DNA of 64,000 nt from Pterobdella sp. o SKG-2022. Lineage: Eukaryota > Annelida > Clitellata > Hirudinida > Piscicolidae. The stretch is taken from NCBI GenBank assembly GCA_964035795.1, contig OZ038320.1, forward strand, positions 22,524,589-22,588,588. The letters are read 5' to 3'. Shown in pieces: positions 11,281 through 29,100 of the stretch. Numbering within the stretch: position 1 is the stretch's first letter; each line of letters starts with the position of its first letter. A program made the position numbers and the translations under genes. A model generated the notes under the pieces. It ran no database searches. It saw only the letters and a program-made list of their open reading frames with translations, and was not told the origin of the DNA.

Positions 11281-11816
11281 ATGTTTTCAAACTTATCAAA
11301 AACACTCATAGTGGTGTTGATACCATTGATAAGTGTTTTTAGCGAAAATGAATTCAATTTCAACGGAATAGGTGGCAGAGAAAGAAGTTCTAAAAAATTT
11401 GAGCAAATTTGTGATATTTGCGGCATTAAAAAAAGTAACTTGAAATTTAAACCATTTAAATATTACATTTATTGCTTTTAACACTTGTAGATAAAAAAGG
11501 AGTGCTTTCAGTTCCAGCAGTGAATTTTATGAGCTTAAAAAGAAGTTCTCTCGAAACTGACGAAATAGACAAGAGTCTTGCATTGAAAGAAGATATGACG
11601 ATTAATAATTATGCTGACTACGATTATTATAAACTGTCCAAAAAGTATGATAAATATGGCCACAAACCTAAAGGATCTTGTTGCGAGCTGAATTTTGAAA
11701 CATATGATATAACCTTAAAAAAGCACTGCTATCAAGAATTGATTACGGCGTTTGAAAAGATTCAAACCATTTGCCTGAGTATCAAAAAAGATTGCAACAA
11801 GTATTCTTTTTATTGA
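11281..11816 (+). CDS. Small secreted Cys-containing protein, two exons, unknown family
   Basis: Exon 1 11281-11434 and exon 2 11491-11816 join in phase 1 across a 56-nt intron (gtaact...ttgtag). The product is about 159 residues. Residues 1-21 form a signal peptide (basic MFSNLSK, then LIVVLIPLISVFS), followed by a polar stretch with ICDICGIKK. After a middle segment rich in acidic, Tyr and Lys residues comes a Cys-rich end: GSCCELNFETYDITLKKHC and CLSIKKDC. Seven Cys in the mature part suggest disulfides or a processed precursor. A TATA-like box upstream and AATAAA about 50 bases after the stop support a real transcript. Spacing does not fit insulin (the third A-chain Cys is missing). I do not recognise the family; a peptide hormone or secreted effector would be a guess. 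Confidence 0.55.
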
Positions 11817-11867
11817 TTTTTGCTCAAATAGAATGATTTGCAAATTCTTTTTGTGAATTTGATACAA

Positions 11868-11873
11868 AATAAA
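11868..11873 (+). terminator. AATAAA polyadenylation signal candidate
   Basis: aataaa lies 52 bases after the stop codon of the secreted-protein gene, a normal distance for a short 3' UTR. Confidence 0.45.
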
Positions 11874-12104
11874 CCGCTAAAATTATATATATATCGAATG
11901 AGACGTTGAAAATAAAAATAATTATGGCCTTGAGTTTTCTAGATAAAATTAATTAATTATTTATTAAATAAAAATGAGTGGGTTGGATTGTATCCAAAAT
12001 TACCTGCTTATATTGAAAACTAATCGATTTCCAGAGTTTAAATTGTTACTTTTCTGATACAATAATAGCAGTTTTCATTGTTTTGTACCAAATTTGATTT
12101 TAAA

Positions 12105-13943
12105 ATGATTGGATGGGACAAGAAAGATATAAATTATCATTTCAAACCAATGGTTAATTCTATTGGATTAATACAAATTGATGTATCAAATAGAGCATTA
12201 AGTGAACTTTATGAAGAAGTTTTCAAATATACGAAAACTCATGTTTTGCTAGCTTCAAACAATAGCATTGCTTATATTTCTGAAAATATTGGAAACTTAA
12301 AGAAATTAAAAATACTTGATTTATCGAACAACAAGATTAATGAAATTCCTTCGAACATCGTCAAATGCAACAATCTTTTACAGATTTGTTTTCAAAACAA
12401 CAGAATCACCCAACTTTCGGAAAGTTTCAGCAGCTTAAAGAAATTAAAGTTTTTAAGACTCGAAGATAATCTGATTGAAAATCTTCCGAAAAGATTTGGC
12501 TTGCTCAGCAATCTCACCAAGCTGAATCTTACACATAACTGCCTAACAAATTTACCTGATTCTTTCATCTACCTAAAACGTCTGACTTATTTAGATTTGT
12601 CAGAAAATGAACTTTTAGACTTTCCTCCTCAAATAACATATTTGAAAAAGCTTGAAAGTTTATTAGTAAGAGAAAACAAACTACATGAGTTAAGTTCTGA
12701 CCTCACAAATCTTAAAAATCTAAACATATTGGATTTGTCTCACAACCATTTCAGTGTATTTCCCTCTTCTTTGGGGGATCTTCAAAACATTCGCAATGTC
12801 AATCTCTCTCATAACCATTTGACCCAACTCAGCTCTAGACTTTCTAAACTAAAACATTTACATTCCCTTCGTTTATCTCACAATAAAATTGTTCATATTT
12901 TCGACAATTTTTCAGACTTGCAGATACTTGATGTGGACCACAATTGTATTTCAACATTAACATTCATTAATACTAATAAGCTCAAGATTCTCAGTGCTAA
13001 TTACAACACACTTTCTGAAATTCCTTCAGGGTTTTATAATTTAAAAGGCATTGAAGAAGTCTATTTGAAAGGAAATAAAATCGATAAAATATCCCCGGAA
13101 ATAGGTTGTTTGAAAACGTTGAAAATCTTGGATATCTCTGAAAATGGTATAAAAAATTTACCCAAAACTATCCACACTTTAGATAAACTCGAAAAATTAG
13201 TTTTGAACGAAAATAAAAAATCTCGTATAAAATCTAAAAGCAACATTTCATTTGAAAAAGAAAATTTATTTTCTAAAACACCTAAAAATAAAAAAATAAC
13301 AAACAATACTGACAGAAATGCTGTGAGCTTTGAGAAAAATTTTGGTATTTTTAAAAGCAATGAAATAAAATTGGGTGAAAGTGACAATATTAACTCTTCG
13401 GAACTTAAAAATTTACAAAAGAAACATTATTCTTCAGCAAGTACAGCAAGCTTGAACAGTGAGAAAAGTTTTCTTAACAAAAATTCAAATGTTCCTAGAG
13501 CTCATTTAATAAAAAACGATCATATATCAAAAAATAGCAAAAATGACTCAGATGAAAATAATTCAAGTTCAGGTGCAAGCCAAAAAATTAGAAAGAAAAA
13601 CAAAAATAGGAAAAACTCAAAAACAAATAAATCAAAAAAATTTTTTGAAACTCTTCAAACATCCAGTCAAAAAAGTTTCAACTTTGAACAATCGTCCAAG
13701 TTTCGAAATATCAACTTTTCTTCACATATGTATCCCTCAGCCCTAAACATACAATCACACGCCAACGATGATACAAGCAGCACTATTGTAACAGTGAATG
13801 AAGAAGTAGGAGATGCGGTATCTTTAGGTGATGATGATTTTGAGTATCTTTTGGAAGATGTGAGAGATGACAAACTCCATGAGTTGGCTATGGAGTTGGA
13901 ATCTTTATTAAACAATCAACTTTTAACATCTTATTGTATATAA
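12105..13943 (+). CDS. Intronless leucine-rich-repeat protein with Ser/Asn/Lys-rich tail
   Basis: Single open frame of 612 codons. I start it at ATG 12105 (MIGWDKKDINYH); the open frame extends a little further upstream without an ATG. Residues about 40-375 hold about 14 typical 23-residue LRRs, for example LKILDLSNNKINEIPSNI, LTKLNLTHNCLTNLPDSF and LNILDLSHNHFSVFPSSL. This spacing is that of the cytoplasmic SHOC2/Erbin/LRRC-type class. The second half is low-complexity and basic (KIRKKNKNRKNSKTNKSKKF) and the end is acidic with a short amphipathic helix (DDDFEYLLEDVRDD, then LHELAMELESLLNNQ). There is no signal peptide or membrane segment, so it is probably an intracellular scaffold. No intron interrupts it, unlike most genes here. 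I cannot name the orthologue. Confidence 0.8.
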   Translation: MIGWDKKDINYHFKPMVNSIGLIQIDVSNRALSELYEEVFKYTKTHVLLASNNSIAYISENIGNLKKLKILDLSNNKINEIPSNIVKCNNLLQICFQNNRITQLSESFSSLKKLKFLRLEDNLIENLPKRFGLLSNLTKLNLTHNCLTNLPDSFIYLKRLTYLDLSENELLDFPPQITYLKKLESLLVRENKLHELSSDLTNLKNLNILDLSHNHFSVFPSSLGDLQNIRNVNLSHNHLTQLSSRLSKLKHLHSLRLSHNKIVHIFDNFSDLQILDVDHNCISTLTFINTNKLKILSANYNTLSEIPSGFYNLKGIEEVYLKGNKIDKISPEIGCLKTLKILDISENGIKNLPKTIHTLDKLEKLVLNENKKSRIKSKSNISFEKENLFSKTPKNKKITNNTDRNAVSFEKNFGIFKSNEIKLGESDNINSSELKNLQKKHYSSASTASLNSEKSFLNKNSNVPRAHLIKNDHISKNSKNDSDENNSSSGASQKIRKKNKNRKNSKTNKSKKFFETLQTSSQKSFNFEQSSKFRNINFSSHMYPSALNIQSHANDDTSSTIVTVNEEVGDAVSLGDDDFEYLLEDVRDDKLHELAMELESLLNNQLLTSYCI

Positions 13944-16061
<2,118 letters not shown>

Positions 16062-16986
16062 TTTAATCAGCAAAAAAATTACTGTTGAATTTTATTTAAA
16101 ATTCATTTAAAATTTGCTTTATATTATGTGAAGTGATTATAAAAATTTTTTGAATTATTTTTGTTTGTTTGAATAGATTTTTATTTTAAACTTTTCAAAA
16201 CTGTTGGTTTTATCTTAAAATGTGTAAGATCAGCTTTTAAAATATCAAATTTAACTTTTATTCATTGTTTTTATAATTTTTTTGTAATTATTCGACACTT
16301 CGGATTCATTCATTTGAAAAAATCTTAATTCAACTTTATCAAAACGTATTTTACTTTGATAGTCTCATTTTTGGTAATTCACATCAAATATTCAAATTAA
16401 TACATTTTTGGACATTGGTTTTGGTTGTGCTTTGATATAACTGAAAATATAATCTTCCTATATTGGTAATTCATAAACAAACTCATTTTCTTTTTAATCA
16501 TGATGTGGTTATATTTGTAAGATTTTGTATCCGCATTAAAAAATTAGATTTTTACTTAAATGGTATCAAATATTCAAAAATAAATTTCCATTTAATCGAA
16601 TATTTTATTTAAAAGATGTGTTATGTTTTGTAGATTTAATCTGTAGGCAAGTTAAAAACTATAGGTTATATTACAGTTAATATAACCTATTGAGTTCTCA
16701 AGGTTGGCTGCCTCACTAAATGACTAAATATCATATGAAAATTATTCACTCGTACCGTCGTCTGTAGTTATAAATTAAATTCAGTTTATTTATATTAAGT
16801 ATAAAGATAATTATATGAAAAATATACCATTTAATCTTTCCTGACAAGGTTAAATTCATAAAAATTTATAGCTCTTTTTAAGAATCAAGTGTGTAGGACA
16901 CCTTCACTATCTTTAAAAATTCGATTATATTAACCCATGTCTAAATATGAATTCCTTCCTGCTTTATCAATCGTTGCTTCTTGGTC

Positions 16987-17057
16987 GGCCCTTATAGCTC
17001 AGGGGTTGAGCATTAGACTATTTATCCAAAGTTACTGGGCTCGATCCCGTGTAAGCC
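16987..17057 (+). repeat. tRNA-like element (tRNA pseudogene or SINE head)
   Basis: The stretch starts ggcccttatagctcagggg and ends gtaagcc, so the ends can pair imperfectly. It has an A-box-like tagctcagggg (16995-17005), a D arm gctc/gagc, a seven-base loop ctattta with att at the anticodon place, and a B-box-like ggctcgatccc (17038-17048). Stems carry mismatches and the T arm is one base short, so it is not a sound tRNA gene. No A-rich or LINE-like tail is obvious after it. Confidence 0.5.
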
Positions 17058-18827
17058 AACGATTAGCACCTGTTCCACAGTGTCTGTTACATTAAATTTG
17101 TAGCAAGCGGTTTGAACTACAAGAAAAAACGCTTTATAAATACCGCATTACCTTAGCCATTAGCTACTATCAAAAAATTCAACAGGCTTTTACGCTCCTT
17201 TCTGAATGAATCTTCTTCCATAGACCTAATCAACTTAAAATGTATTTTTCCCTTTTTTTTTGCGATTATTTTCAAATATCTCAATTCAATAACCTTGCAA
17301 GCTTCTTTTCTTGCCTTGAATACACCAATAGATTTTTCCTTGCTTGAAATGAAAAACTTAGACCTTACCATTCCTTCTGACTACCGTCCTATTTTTAACG
17401 TAAAAAATGCTTCAAAGATAATGGAGAAACTATTTTACTGTTGAATAATATTTCATGTTTTATCATCTTTTTTATTGAACTCTGCAAACGACATATGGCT
17501 AACTTTACTCAACCGAAATCGCATTCATGCACATCACTTATAGCCTTCGTAACATTTGGGCCATTGGTGCCGCCGTTTTGGTTTCCTTGGGCTCTTCTTT
17601 TGCTTTCGACACTCTGATACCAATATTTTTAACACTTTCATCAAACAATTTAAAATTTTTGATCTTGGTCATTCTTTTTTCTGCGGCCACTTTTCTCTAA
17701 CTCGATCAATTTAATAGAATAAAAAACTTTCTTTTATCCAAAAACGCTAACTACAGGAGTTTTGCTCTAGAACCATTATTTTTTTTCTATAAACTTCTAT
17801 TTTTAACATTCTTCGAAGCATAGCTTGCTTCTCATTTAAGTCGCTCATGACATTCTCGTTCATTGATAATTTTTCAAAAATTTCGAATTCTTCTAAAGCA
17901 ATCTTATTATACTAAAAAGATTTTTCAAATAATTTATTATTAAAAGAATTAGAGAAACAGGTGGTTTTTCTCTGAGTTATTCCAGGTTCATTTCATATTA
18001 TATTTGTGGTCAAGCTCAATGCTTGACTTTAGACTAATTTATAACCATCTCATTTTTTTATCCAACTTTTTCTTATTTGTAGCTTCTATATATTTTATTA
18101 CGTGACGACGACTTCTTAGAAATAGGAAAGCTTCGTGAAATACTAAATTTTATAAAATCCTCAAGTTTTTACTGTTTCATTTCAATAGGAAGTTATATGT
18201 ACCGTTTTTTCGACTTTTTTATCATGGAGGTTTATGGTCTTGTTTTAACTGCAACTCTAGTCTTTTGATGTTTTCATCTTGCTTTGTACTTTTGTCTTTT
18301 TGAATTTAATGAGTTATGAAGTGTGAATGTTCCATAATTTATCCATTACACATTAACTGGGATTCTAACTTATATAATCAATTTTGAAGCATAAATGTTT
18401 TTCCTTTTTTACCCGAAAAATTGGAGTTTCTAAAATATGTTTTTTTATAGATGATTTTAACTCTAGAAAATTTTATTCGACCATATAATTCATTTATAAT
18501 GTATACTTTAGTTTTTTCTTTCATAGTTTTGCTAAAAGTATGTTTTTTCATACTTTTCAAGAAGAAAAACTATTTAATTTTTTTTTAAAACCTCTGGTTT
18601 TTATTCTTAACTGAGTTGAACTATATTTTGATTTATTAATTTCGTTTAAGCTATACAATTTTTTATAGAGATAATTTCCAATACTAATTATGTATAGATT
18701 TCTGCAATTTTTAACAAAAAGACGTTTAATTTTAGAAAAATGAGTTTACTAAAAAAACTAAAAAATAATTTGAAATTTTTATTTAGAGACATCTTATGTA
18801 TCTTTTTTTTTTAAATTCAATTTTCAC

Positions 18828-18999
18828 GATTTTTATCGTAAAATGAAGAAGATTTTACATACATATATTTTTTCAAAAAACTAAAGTTTTCGATAAACTC
18901 AGCTTTGTCATGTTTTATAACAAAGTTGAATTTGTCGAAAACTTTAGTTTTTCGAAAAAGTATATGAATCTAAAATTTTCCTCATTTTACAATAAAAAT
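18828..18999. repeat. Long inverted repeat, MITE-like
   Basis: Arms at about 18828-18908 and 18920-18999 are near-complementary over about 80 bp with an 11-base loop. The inner core is ctaaagttttcgataaactc facing its complement. An outer block, tttagagacatcttatgtat (18782-18801), occurs again exactly in opposite orientation at 38418-38437, so the unit belongs to a dispersed family. Confidence 0.75.
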
Positions 19000-19248
19000 C
19001 AAAAAAATTTTTAAAATTATTTTTGTGTGAAAATGAATTTTTAAGTTAGCCTATACCCGATTTGTCTTATTGTAAATTATTATAAAAACTTTACAAAATA
19101 TTTTTTTAAAAATTTAAATTATTTTTTTATAGTTTGAAAATTTAAATTAAACTAAAAAATAATATTAAAAATCTCCTAAGGGATAATATTCAAATCTTTG
19201 ACACATCAAGGCCGTGTTTTCGCTTTGTCATCGGATAAATTATATCAA

Positions 19249-19260
19249 TTATTTTTTCAG
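19249..19260 (+). promoter_or_regulatory. Splice-acceptor-like site 18 bases before the VCP start codon
   Basis: A tract attattttttcag ends 18 bases upstream of ATG 19279. It could close a 5' UTR intron or be a spliced-leader trans-splicing acceptor. The sequence alone cannot decide. Confidence 0.4.
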
Positions 19261-19278
19261 TGTTTGAACATTAAAAGA

Positions 19279-25083
<5,805 letters not shown>

Positions 25084-26186
25084 TTATGTTAATGTTTTCA
25101 CTTTATATCATTTGATTATTCCCGAAATTGTTGTATTAATATAAACATTGGATAAAATTTCATCCATCCGTGAGATAAGAAGTGATTAAACATTTTCATT
25201 GCCTAGTTCAACTCATTTTTTTTTATATCCGTATTTGAGAAAAATATTAATATTTGCTTTTGGCATAAATAAATTTTTAGGTTTTGATACTATTTTTATT
25301 CAAAAATTTTTTAGAAAATTTTTCGAACAAAAAATTTATATAATGCAAAACTTTCGACGAAATCTTATATTTGAAATCTTGAATGTGGTTTCAACGGTAA
25401 GCTATTATCATAGAAGTGACAGTTACAAGAATTTATTAAGGAGTATTAAGGGATGTAATAGAAAAGCTGAAGAAATATGAGCTACAGATTAGTGCTTTAG
25501 ATTACGAAAAGGTTTGTCAACAAAGCGCTGCAATGAATATGCTTTGAGAAACCAACTATCTTGCATTAAATATCTGCAGTTTATATTTTCTTGAGATATT
25601 AGAACTATATTCAAATTAATGCTAGTCATTTGCACCTAGTAATTATAATATTTTTAACAGAAATTTTGTAATAATATCTTTAAAAAATATTTATAAAAGT
25701 ATACATAAATAAAATAATTGCAATGATATATGAATTTATGTTAAACTGTTTGCATAAATTTTACGCAATAAAAACAATATAAAAATCGCGACATTGTAAA
25801 GATTTAACACATGGAGGTCTTCTATTGATTAGCCAGTACACTTTATTGCCACCTTGAATGCTTTTTTTAACGCAAAAAACTTCGATTAAAAATTAAACAT
25901 TTTGAATAAACTCTTTCCTTTAATTTTTTTCATATTATAAAACCACTACAATTTACCCTTCTACAGTCAGTGCTAATGTAATTGCTTTCATCAGTTCCTA
26001 TAACATTAGATAATCATGATATTTTTTCAAAATCCTGCACTTGGAAATAAACCTTTTCATTTTTATTTTTAATTATCTGATGAGAATTTCACGAATAACT
26101 TGCTTCTCTGCTTATGTTGTCGCATAGTTATACTTTAATACTAATGTTTCAAGACTTGTGTTGAACGACCAACATTTTTCAAACGT
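25084..26186. other. Intergenic region between convergent genes
   Basis: VCP (+) and the receptor gene (-) end towards each other here. I see no gene. Open stretches near 25200-25500 lack an ATG at a useful place and match nothing I know. Confidence 0.45.
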
Positions 26187-29100
26187 TTAATAGTTTATGT
26201 TTTTTTGCGTCTTAGAAATTTCATCTATTTCGTTTGGATATATTTTTGTTATGGTACAATACTTATCATCGCCACCACTGATATTGGCAGTTTTCTCATA
26301 GTTGTTGTTTATTGAAAAAGAAATTGCTTTCAATTTTTTTTCCAAGCTATTTTTTTTTCGACTTAGTTCTTCGATTTTTTGCATGGATTGCGGTAGTTGC
26401 GGCAGTGTTAAACAATTATCGATGACGCACGTTAAGTCGTGTAATTGTTTTCCTATTCGTGCGTTAATTAGTTTTGTGTGACCACTAATGTTATCCGAAA
26501 CATCTGCAATTTTGTACTCATCTTCATCAAATTTTCCACTATCGTACGAATGACAACCAGCCATTTGAAAGTTTACCATTTTGTTTTCAAAATCGTCTGT
26601 GTTGTTTTTATCACAGTTACAGACTTCATATTTTTTGTCATCATCAATGTTCTCGTCATCCGCTTTTACGTAACCATCACCAGGAACCGGCTTAGGTTTT
26701 ATACGGCTTCTGAGCGTCGTCATATGTGAAATATTGTCATCTTTAACACCCGAGATTCCAACCTTATTTTTATTCGCCGTATGAGTATTGCTTAGCCTTC
26801 CAGGGAAAAAGTTGCTTTTATTTTTGCCTTTAGAATTAAAAAATATATAATTGACCTCTCTGTCATCATCTTTGTTATTGAGGTCTTTAGCAAAATCATT
26901 TTCAGGACTATTATGACCATCAAAACTCGTATTTATTTTTTCTTGTTGTTTATCACTATTGGTACGCAAATTGAGTTCGCTTGAATTATTATTAAAATAA
27001 TTAGTAATACTATAATCATGTTGATTATCATTGTTGGACTCTGCGTTAGGGGAAGAAAGCAATATAGATGAAGAATTATGTTTGAAAATATCTGGTGTAG
27101 TGCGGTTAGTTTTTATAGTTTTGCTCTCATTAATAAAATCCACCGCATCGTTTTGATTTTCAGTGTTCAGAATAATACTCATCTTATGTGTTTGAATGTT
27201 TTTATCGTCGTCGAACTTGATGTTTTTTATGTTATTGCATGTTAAGAATGAGTCATAAACTTCACATTTTGTGCTGCAGCATTTGTTACAATAAGCATGG
27301 CCGTAAAGACACGCTTGCAACGAAGGGTCTGCGTGGTTGTCGTCACCGTTGTTGACAATGTTGTTGTTACTGTAAATACAATAATCATTGTGATTCTTGT
27401 TATAAATGATAGAAGTACTCAGGCTGTTATTAGCTTCAAGAGAATTATAATTGACTGCGTATCGAGGGTTGAGGTTACATTTGTTCTTGCCATTATTTCC
27501 CAGTGCATATGTGTTTGTTGTGGTTGTTGTTATAACAGCTTCTCTGCAATTTCTAAAAAAATAATAGTTTTTTGCAAATTAAAATAATTGGTAAAATAAA
27601 AGTTTTCTGGAAATAAAAGTAAGTATTACTTTCGGTGACATAAGACCATGGCAAAAAGTATGAAAACACCACAAGCAACACCTATCGCTACCCCCGATCC
27701 AATCACCACCAAAACTCCTGTTGAATGGTTTCGAATCCAAGATAAAGTAATTCAAAAATTAATGAGATTTCACACCGCTTACTGAAGCATATTCGAAATA
27801 ATTAAAATTTTTTTAAACTGAAATGCCACAAAAGTCAAATTCGTGAAAAATAGATGCTGATTTATCAAAAGTTTCGCTATCATTACTTTGATGTCCTGAA
27901 AGTCTCTTTTGTGTTGAAAATTCTAAATAGAAATCTAAAATTTATGAGTTTAATTTTTTTATAGTGGAGTTTATCTAAGCTTAATCACAACTTAAAAACT
28001 AAAGTTTCAAAAGCTTTAAAAAAATAAGAAATTTTTGAGTTTGTCATAAGAAAAAATAAAGTGGGAATGTTGGTTTTTCGACAGAAGGTTCAGGTTCACT
28101 AAGCATGTCATCGAGATGATAGAAGATAGAGGTTTAATTGAAGCTTTGAGGTGAAATGAGAAAAAAAAGAGGTTGAAAAACATTAGATTTAATATTCTTA
28201 TCAAATTTCATCTTATAAATCTTAAAAAAATCGAATCAAGCTCGGTTGAAGTTTATAGTTAGAATATGACTAGTAAAACAACTTGAAAAAAGTTAATTAA
28301 TTTTCGTTAATTCATTCAGAGAAATTCATGAAAATTAACAAACTTGTTTTTGGGTATTTTGAAATTACAACAGAAAAAAGTTAATTGATGATGTGGGGCT
28401 TTTGATTTATTAGACCTGCTGATTGCTTTTAGTGCTTTTCATATTTTCACATCTTTTATTCGCGCCATTGTTTGGTATGAACAAAAAACATTTATTTACA
28501 AAATTAATAGTTTCTATATAAATTTTCTTATGAACTAACAATTATGTACTGTAGAATGGTCTGTACATATGGTTATATCTTTGATGATAATAAAATCTGA
28601 AAAAGTGTTTTTTAAAATAATTTACAAAACTCTTTTGAATATATTTGAAGCTTCTGCGTGGTATTCTGAATGCGGTTTTACAAAACCTGTGGCATTGCAT
28701 CGTTTCAGATTAGTGTCAAAGCCATAGGATATGACGGAAATTTTGGTACCTATTTCTATTGTATTTGCCAGAAAGTTACTTTTTGTTATGTTCGACCTTT
28801 TATTGTATTAATGAAAAATTCATAAAACCATCAATCAATGCTCTGTATTTTTATTCTTTCCGATTCCTTTTAATCATTTTGGCTTATTATCTTGAGTTCC
28901 AGAATTTTTCTAATTGGCATACTTTATTATTTTTTTCTATCGAAAAACAACTTACAACTGTAGAAATTTCTTGCTAGTTTCTAAATTATCCTATCGAATC
29001 TTTATCCCATTTTTTTATATTAAACGTCTTTCAGTTAATAGAAAGCATAAAGCAAAGGTATATTTTATTCATAAGGCATTCCTTCTGAAAACCACTCTGC

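Larger units (their letters stand above)
16062..19278. other. Non-coding spacer between GABARAP and VCP
   Basis: About 3.2 kb with no gene I can support. It contains a tRNA-like element near 16987 and a long inverted repeat near 18828 (separate entries). The rest is homopolymer-rich AT DNA. Confidence 0.5.

Noticed and set aside
11680..11816. Insulin-like A chain in the small secreted protein (CC followed by C)
   Set aside because: The third A-chain Cys is replaced and the spacing to the last Cys is two residues too long; no B-chain pattern is seen.
16987..17057. Functional tRNA gene
   Set aside because: Mismatched stems, a shortened T arm and an improbable anticodon position.
25199..25480. 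Open frame of about 90 codons downstream of VCP
   Set aside because: It begins without an ATG, has no recognisable domain and lacks splice signals that would join it to anything.
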